Below are positions 14,364 to 17,882 of a DNA stretch of 17,882 nt, one piece after another. This DNA is from Lysobacter_F sp035645555 (lineage in GTDB: Bacteria > Pseudomonadota > Gammaproteobacteria > Xanthomonadales > Xanthomonadaceae), in the NCBI GenBank assembly GCA_035645555.1, contig DASQMI010000059.1, positions 1 to 17,882 of the forward strand, read 5' to 3'. The position numbers were made by a program, and so were the translations under genes. Every line of letters starts with the position of its first letter. The stretch's first letter is position 1. Under the pieces are notes generated by a model that was not told the origin of the DNA, did no database searches, and saw nothing but the letters and a program-made list of their open reading frames with translations.

Positions 14364-15155
14364 ATGCTCAGCCGCCTGCTCGCCGTCGCGCTCGTCTGTG
14401 TCGTTTCGCCCGCGTTCGCGAAGATGGTCGAACGCCCTGTGCAGTGGACGCTCGACGGCAAAGCGTTCACCGGCACGCTGGTCTACGACGACACGGTGAA
14501 GACGAAGCGGCCGGGCCTGCTGATGGTGCCGAACTGGCGCGGCGTGAGCGCGCCGTCGGTGGAGCTGGCCAAGCGCATCGCCGGCGACGACTACGTCATC
14601 CTGGTCGCCGACCTGTACGGCGCTGACGTGCGGCCGCAGAACGACGACGAGGCCGGCAAGGTGGCCGGCGGCCTGCGCGCGGATCCGCGCACGCTGCGCG
14701 CGCGCACCGCGAAAGCCGTCGAAGCGCTGAAGGCGCAAGCCGGCAAGGTGCCGCTGGATGCGGCGCGGATCGGCGCGATCGGTTTCTGCTTCGGCGGCAC
14801 CGCGGTGCTGGAGCTGGTGCGCGGCGGCGCCGAGCTGGCAGGTGCGGTCAGCTTCCACGGCGGCCTGCGCACGTCGCTGCCGGCCGGCGAGGGCGCGATG
14901 CGGACGCCGGTGCTGGTGCTCAACGGTGCGGCCGACCGCGCGGTGACGGATGCCGACATCGCGGCGTTCGAGCAGGAGATGGATCGCGCAAGGGCCGACT
15001 GGCAGTTCGTCGATTTCGGCGGTGCGGTGCACTGCTTCGCCGAGCCGCGCGCCGGCAACGACCCGGCCAGCAACTGCCGCTACGACGAGCGCGCGGCGAA
15101 GCGCGCTTACGCGATGATGGACGACTTCTTCCGCGAGCGGTTCGCCGCGCCGTAA
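14364..15155 (+). CDS. Secreted dienelactone-hydrolase-family protein
   Basis: This 263-residue protein starts at the ATG at 14364 (GAGGAG upstream); the longer frame overlaps the end of murD2 and has no signal. Residues 1-19 (MLSRLLAVALVCVVSPAFA) form a Sec-type signal peptide with an AFA cleavage site, so the protein should be periplasmic. The dienelactone-hydrolase fold follows: VPNWRG oxyanion region, the nucleophile Cys142 in GAIGFCFGGTAVLEL, the acid Asp191 in LNGAADRAV, and His223 in GAVHCFAEP. The triad is complete. The substrate is unknown, as the family includes many general hydrolases besides those for chloroaromatic degradation, and no such pathway is nearby. It follows murD2 by 61 bp and may or may not share its transcript. 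Confidence 0.9.
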   Translation: MLSRLLAVALVCVVSPAFAKMVERPVQWTLDGKAFTGTLVYDDTVKTKRPGLLMVPNWRGVSAPSVELAKRIAGDDYVILVADLYGADVRPQNDDEAGKVAGGLRADPRTLRARTAKAVEALKAQAGKVPLDAARIGAIGFCFGGTAVLELVRGGAELAGAVSFHGGLRTSLPAGEGAMRTPVLVLNGAADRAVTDADIAAFEQEMDRARADWQFVDFGGAVHCFAEPRAGNDPASNCRYDERAAKRAYAMMDDFFRERFAAP

Positions 15156-15161
15156 CCCGTC

Positions 15162-15180
15162 GCGAGCGCGGCGCGCTCGC
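15162..15180. terminator. Stem-loop between convergent genes, possible bidirectional terminator
   Basis: GCGAGCGC (15162-15169) and GCGCTCGC (15173-15180) form a perfect 8-bp stem with a 3-base loop, filling the 25-bp gap between the hydrolase stop and the ispB stop. There is no T run on either side, so it may act only as a transcript-end structure. Confidence 0.4.
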
Positions 15181-16191
15181 TCAGTGGTCGCGGCTGACCG
15201 CGTAGCGCGCCAGCCCGCGCAGCGCGGCGACGTGGTCGTTGTCGCGCAGGCCGGCGAGCGCCTGCTCCGCCAGTTCGGCGTAGTGGCGTGCGCGGGCGCG
15301 GCTGTAGTCGAGGCCGTCGGTGGCGCGGATCGCCGCCACCACCTCCGGCAGCGCGTCGATATCGCCCTGCTCGACGATCGCACGCAAGCGTTCGCGGGTG
15401 GCGGCGTCCGAATGCGCGATCGCGTGGATCAGCGGCAGCGTCGCCTTGCCCTCGGCGAGGTCGTCACCGAGGTTCTTGCCGAGCGCGTCGGCGTCGGCGG
15501 CGTAGTCGAGTACGTCGTCGGCGATCTGGAACGCATAACCCAGATGCAGGCCATAGCGGTGCAGCGCGTCGCAGGTCGCCGCGTCGGCACCGGCAAGCAG
15601 CGCGCCGAGCCGGGTCGCGGCGGCGAACAGCACCGCGGTCTTGCGTTCGATCACCCGCAGGTAGGCCGCCTCGTCGGTGTCCGGGTTGCGCACGTGCAGC
15701 AGCTGCAGGACCTCGCCCTCGGCGATCGCGTTGGTGGTGTCGGCGAGGATGCGCATCACCTCCATTCGGTCCAGCTCGACCATCAGCTGGAAGCTGCGCG
15801 AATACAGGAAGTCGCCGACCAGCACGCTCGCCGCATTGCCCCACACCGCGTTGGCGGTGCGGCGGCCGCGGCGCAGGTCGGATTCGTCGACCACGTCGTC
15901 GTGCAGCAGCGTGGCGGTGTGGATGAACTCGACCACCGCGGCGAGCTGGTGCGCGTCCGCGCCGCGATGGCCGAGCGCGCCGGCCGCGAGCAGCAGCAGC
16001 ATCGGCCGCAGCCGCTTGCCGCCGGCGCCGACGATGTATTCGGCGATCTGGTTGATCAGCACCACGTCCGATGCCAGCCGGCGGCGGATCAGCGCGTCGA
16101 CCGCGGCCATGTCCTCGCGCGCGAGCGCCTGGATCGCGGGCAGGTCGAGCACCGTCGAGCGGTCGGCGGCTGGCGTTTCGCGGGCGTCCAT
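15181..16191 (-). CDS. ispB: Octaprenyl diphosphate synthase
   Basis: The 336-residue protein is a trans-polyprenyl diphosphate synthase. It has GGKRLRP (57-63) for pyrophosphate binding, the first Asp-rich motif in HTATLLHDDVVDESDLRRGR (Asp98, Asp99, Asp102), NAASVLVGDFLYSRSF, and the second Asp-rich motif FQIADDVLDY (Asp225, Asp226, Asp229). The first motif is nearly the same as in E. coli IspB. The enzyme extends farnesyl diphosphate with isopentenyl diphosphate to a C40 chain for the ubiquinone-8 side chain; C40 length is inferred from the IspB similarity. It is transcribed away from ssb, with a TATAAT -10 element about 28 bp upstream of the start. No good ribosome binding site is visible. 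Confidence 0.95.
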   Translation of the reverse strand: MDARETPAADRSTVLDLPAIQALAREDMAAVDALIRRRLASDVVLINQIAEYIVGAGGKRLRPMLLLLAAGALGHRGADAHQLAAVVEFIHTATLLHDDVVDESDLRRGRRTANAVWGNAASVLVGDFLYSRSFQLMVELDRMEVMRILADTTNAIAEGEVLQLLHVRNPDTDEAAYLRVIERKTAVLFAAATRLGALLAGADAATCDALHRYGLHLGYAFQIADDVLDYAADADALGKNLGDDLAEGKATLPLIHAIAHSDAATRERLRAIVEQGDIDALPEVVAAIRATDGLDYSRARARHYAELAEQALAGLRDNDHVAALRGLARYAVSRDH

Positions 16192-16218
16192 CGGCGGCGG
16201 GCAGGCGAGGGAGCGCGG

Positions 16219-16224
16219 ATTATA
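16219..16224 (-). promoter_or_regulatory. -10 element upstream of ispB
   Basis: On the minus strand CGCCTATAATCC contains a perfect sigma-70 -10 hexamer (TATAAT), rare in such GC-rich DNA. It would give a leader of about 20 bases before the ATG at 16191. A matching -35 hexamer is not evident at 17 or 18 bases (GCCGGA or GGCCGG). Confidence 0.55.
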
Positions 16225-16311
16225 GGCGGGGCCCGGCGTCTTCCGGCCCGCCGCCGGGGCATCGCCCGAGCGGCGCGCGCGGCGTGCTCCGATCGCCGCC
16301 CGGCCGGCGGG

Positions 16312-16317
16312 TATACT
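16312..16317 (+). promoter_or_regulatory. -10 element upstream of ssb
   Basis: TATACT, in the context GGGTATACTCC, matches the sigma-70 -10 consensus at five of six positions. It lies 51 bp before the ssb start, giving a leader of about 45 bases. No clear -35 is present (CCGATC at 17-base spacing). I see no convincing LexA-type operator. Confidence 0.5.
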
Positions 16318-16368
16318 CCACTATCCGCCGTTCCCTGCGGCACGCTTCAGCAAAAGGATCGACACTTC

Positions 16369-16872
16369 ATGGCCCGTGGCATCAACAAGGTGATCCTGGT
16401 CGGCAACCTCGGCAACGATCCCGAGACCAAGTACACCCAGAGCGGGATGGCGGTCACCACGATCAGCCTGGCCACGACCAGCGTGCGCAAGGACCGCGAC
16501 GGCAACAACCAGGAACGCACCGAGTGGCACCGGGTGAAGCTGTTCGGCAAGCTCGGCGAGATCGCCGGCGAGTACCTGCGCAAGGGCCGCCAGGTCTACA
16601 TCGAAGGCTCGATCCGCTACGACAAGTTCACCGGCCAGGACGGCAACGAGCGCTACATCACCGAGATCATCGCCGACGAGATGCAGATGCTCGGCGGTCC
16701 GGGTGAAGGCGGTGGCGGCGGCGGTGGTGGCATGCGCCGCGAATACGGCGGTGGTGGCGAATCGCGCGCACCGCGCGCGCCGCGACCGGAATCGGCGCCG
16801 CGCCGTGAAGCGCCACCGGCGCGTAACAGCGACTTTGCCGACGACTTCGCCGACGACGACATCCCGTTCTGA
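16369..16872 (+). CDS. ssb: Single-stranded DNA-binding protein
   Basis: This 167-residue protein starts at the ATG at 16369; the frame is open further upstream, but that part lies antisense to ispB. Residues 1 to about 110 form the OB-fold core: ARGINKVILVGNLGNDPETK, ERTEWHRVKLFGKLGEIAGEYLRKGRQVYIEG split over 50-80, and ITEIIADEMQMLGG. After it comes a Gly-rich linker (about 111-150, with a run of eight glycines) and the acidic tip DFADDFADDDIPF. The terminal DDIPF binds partner proteins in replication and repair. It acts as a homotetramer on single-stranded DNA in the cytoplasm. The ribosome binding site AAAGGA is rather far upstream (about 12 bases). A strong terminator follows, so it is probably a single-gene transcript. 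Confidence 0.97.
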   Translation: MARGINKVILVGNLGNDPETKYTQSGMAVTTISLATTSVRKDRDGNNQERTEWHRVKLFGKLGEIAGEYLRKGRQVYIEGSIRYDKFTGQDGNERYITEIIADEMQMLGGPGEGGGGGGGGMRREYGGGGESRAPRAPRPESAPRREAPPARNSDFADDFADDDIPF

Positions 16873-16891
16873 GCCGCGCACCAGCGCACGC

Positions 16892-16924
16892 ACGAAGCCC
16901 GCGACACGCGGGCTTCGTCGTTTT
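16892..16924 (+). terminator. Intrinsic terminator of ssb
   Basis: ACGAAGCCCGC (16892-16902), the loop GACAC and GCGGGCTTCGT (16908-16918) make a perfect 11-bp stem, followed by CGTTTT. This is a textbook rho-independent terminator 20 bases after the ssb stop. There is no T run on the other strand, so it should work mainly in the plus direction. Confidence 0.9.
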
Positions 16925-16929
16925 CGGGC

Positions 16930-17046
16930 TTAGCGCAGCAGGCCCGTGTCGCCCAGGAAGACCCGGGCCACGGTGATGAGCGCGAGCAGCACTGCCAGCC
17001 CGCCCGCGCCGAGCGCGGTGATTCGGTAAAGACGCATCGCAGGCAT
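16930..17046 (-). CDS. Possible 38-residue single-span membrane peptide
   Basis: On the minus strand an ATG at 17046 opens a 38-codon frame ending at TAA (16932-16930); a second in-frame ATG at 17037 would give 35 residues. The product starts MPAMRLYRITALGAGG, continues as one hydrophobic helix (about 9-30, LAVLLALITVARVFLG) and ends GDTGLLR. The positive N-terminus suggests that end stays in the cytoplasm. Third codon positions are almost all G or C, as in the neighbouring genes, and AGGAG lies 10 bases before the first ATG, although that stretch may be part of a palindromic element. It lies 51 bp downstream of the DUF4105 gene and could share its transcript. I recognise no family; it may be a chance frame. 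Confidence 0.45.
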   Translation of the reverse strand: MPAMRLYRITALGAGGLAVLLALITVARVFLGDTGLLR

Positions 17047-17097
17047 CCCAGCCAGGCTCCTACCGGCTTGGATGCGGTGCGGCGGCCAAGGGTTGCG

Positions 17098-17882
17098 TCA
17101 GCGCGGCGGCATGCGCGGCCAGGCCAGCGCCAGCGCGGCGTGGACCGGCAGCACCAGCGCGATCCAGTGCAGGTTCTGCTGCGGTACGTTCGGCAGCCAG
17201 TAGAAGAACAGCGCGAGCGCGGCGAGGCCTGTGAGCGCAAGCAGCGCCGGCCGCTCCCAGCGTCGTGCCGGCGCGCCGCGCAGGCGGCGCCACGCCGCCG
17301 GCAGCAGCAGCACGAACAGCGGATCGAACAGCAGCAAGTTGCGGTTGGCCCAGGCGTAGCGGTGCTCGGTGCCCCACCACAGGAACAGCATCAGCCCGCC
17401 CAGCAGCAGGCACACGCTCCACCAGGCGAGCGCGATGCCGCCGACCACGCGCGGCGCGCGGCGGGCGAGCAGCAGCAGGGCGGCCGCCAGCACGATGCCC
17501 GCGGCCGCCCAGTAGCCCCAGCGGATCGGGCGCTCGCGCGGCTCCGGCGCCAGCCGGTGCGGCAGCAGCGGATCGCTCGCCGCCACCAGCGCGCGGCCAC
17601 CGTCGAGACGGGTTTCGGCCAGCGCGTCGGCCAGGCGCATCGGGATGAACGCATCCTCCCAGACCGAACGCGGCACGTCGGCCGAGGGCCCCAGGCCGAG
17701 GTCGAACCCCAGCCACATCCACCACGCCGGGCGCGACAGCCGCAGCGCCTCGCTGCGGTAGCTGTTGCCGTGCGAGCGGCCGATCGTCTGCCGGCGCAGC
17801 GCGCCACCGAGCGCGCGGTCGATCGCGTCGCGCACCCGGGTGGCGCAGTTGTCGTCGAAGTACTGGTAGGCGTAGTACGCGT
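17098..17882 (-). CDS. DUF4105 (Lnb_N-like) membrane protein, C-terminal part
   Basis: The 260 visible residues run off the right edge; the true start is outside the window. The visible part begins YYAYQYFDDNCATRVRDAID, the core DUF4105 signature with its invariant Cys (visible residue 12), followed by SHGNSYRS and a long WWMWLGFDLGLGPSADVP segment. The domain is probably in the periplasm. Five hydrophobic segments follow (roughly visible residues 121-139, 146-169, 183-197, 212-229 and 237-255), so the C-terminal half is in the inner membrane. The domain is related to the N-terminal part of Lnb, a lipoprotein N-acyltransferase of Gram-positive bacteria, where a Cys is thought to be the nucleophile. 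Whether this protein does similar chemistry is unknown. The family call is by recognition. Confidence 0.8.
   Translation of the reverse strand, partial: AYYAYQYFDDNCATRVRDAIDRALGGALRRQTIGRSHGNSYRSEALRLSRPAWWMWLGFDLGLGPSADVPRSVWEDAFIPMRLADALAETRLDGGRALVAASDPLLPHRLAPEPRERPIRWGYWAAAGIVLAAALLLLARRAPRVVGGIALAWWSVCLLLGGLMLFLWWGTEHRYAWANRNLLLFDPLFVLLLPAAWRRLRGAPARRWERPALLALTGLAALALFFYWLPNVPQQNLHWIALVLPVHAALALAWPRMPPR

Noticed and set aside
14364..15155. Part of a chlorocatechol degradation pathway
   Set aside because: The dienelactone-hydrolase-like protein has a signal peptide and no catabolic neighbours, so it is only a family-level call.
15184..16368. Upstream extension of the ssb frame
   Set aside because: It is antisense to ispB; SSB homologues start at MARGINKV.

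Overview
The window is about 18 kb of very GC-rich chromosomal DNA with tightly packed, often overlapping genes. It looks like a gammaproteobacterium of the Xanthomonadaceae/Lysobacteraceae (Lysobacter, Luteimonas, Thermomonas or a close relative). The main evidence is the fused aspartate kinase/diaminopimelate decarboxylase gene followed directly by a MurL-type epimerase gene and a MurD2-type ligase gene, an arrangement typical of that family. The E. coli-like IspB (ubiquinone-8 side chain) fits. I see no insertion sequence, prophage, CRISPR array, tRNA or rRNA.

Layout from left to right. (1) 1-1552, minus strand: a truncated lipoprotein gene, a DUF1439-type lipoprotein, and a metallo-beta-lactamase-fold protein with a diiron (ODP/flavodiiron-like) ligand set. 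(2) 1641-2776, plus strand: an ECF-type sigma factor overlapping a small zinc-finger (ZAS-type) putative anti-sigma factor, divergent from the diiron protein across 88 bp that contain a 9-bp inverted repeat. (3) 2781-5615, minus strand: an EF-G-like GTPase, a DUF2784 membrane protein and a CPNC thioredoxin-fold protein, almost without spacers. (4) 5616-5896: a 281-bp divergent intergenic region dense in hairpins. (5) 5897-7017, plus strand: an OsmC-family peroxiredoxin overlapping an alpha/beta hydrolase. (6) 7031-8760, minus strand: two tandem PhzF-family paralogues. (7) 8895-14302, plus strand: a structured leader, then lysAC, murL and murD2 as an overlapping operon. (8) 14364-15155, plus strand: a secreted dienelactone-hydrolase-family protein. 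(9) 15181-16191, minus strand: ispB, divergent from ssb (16369-16872, plus) with a strong intrinsic terminator. (10) 16930-17882, minus strand: a possible 38-residue single-span membrane peptide and the 3' part of a DUF4105 (Lnb_N-like) membrane protein.

How the genes work together. The lysAC-murL-murD2 operon joins the meso-diaminopimelate/lysine pathway to an unusual route for D-glutamate in peptidoglycan: MurD2 adds L-glutamate to UDP-MurNAc-L-Ala, and MurL then inverts it, so no free D-glutamate is needed. The sigma/anti-sigma pair beside a diiron protein suggests an oxygen- or redox-responsive module, but that is inference from context. The EF-G-like gene and lysAC both have a hairpin followed by a short T run just upstream of their ribosome binding sites; these could be attenuators, though hairpins arise easily at this base composition. 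I see no dramatic new system. The least explained parts are the ODP/ECF/zinc-anti-sigma locus, the hairpin-rich region at 5616-5896, the EF-G-like/DUF2784/thioredoxin cluster and the DUF4105 protein.
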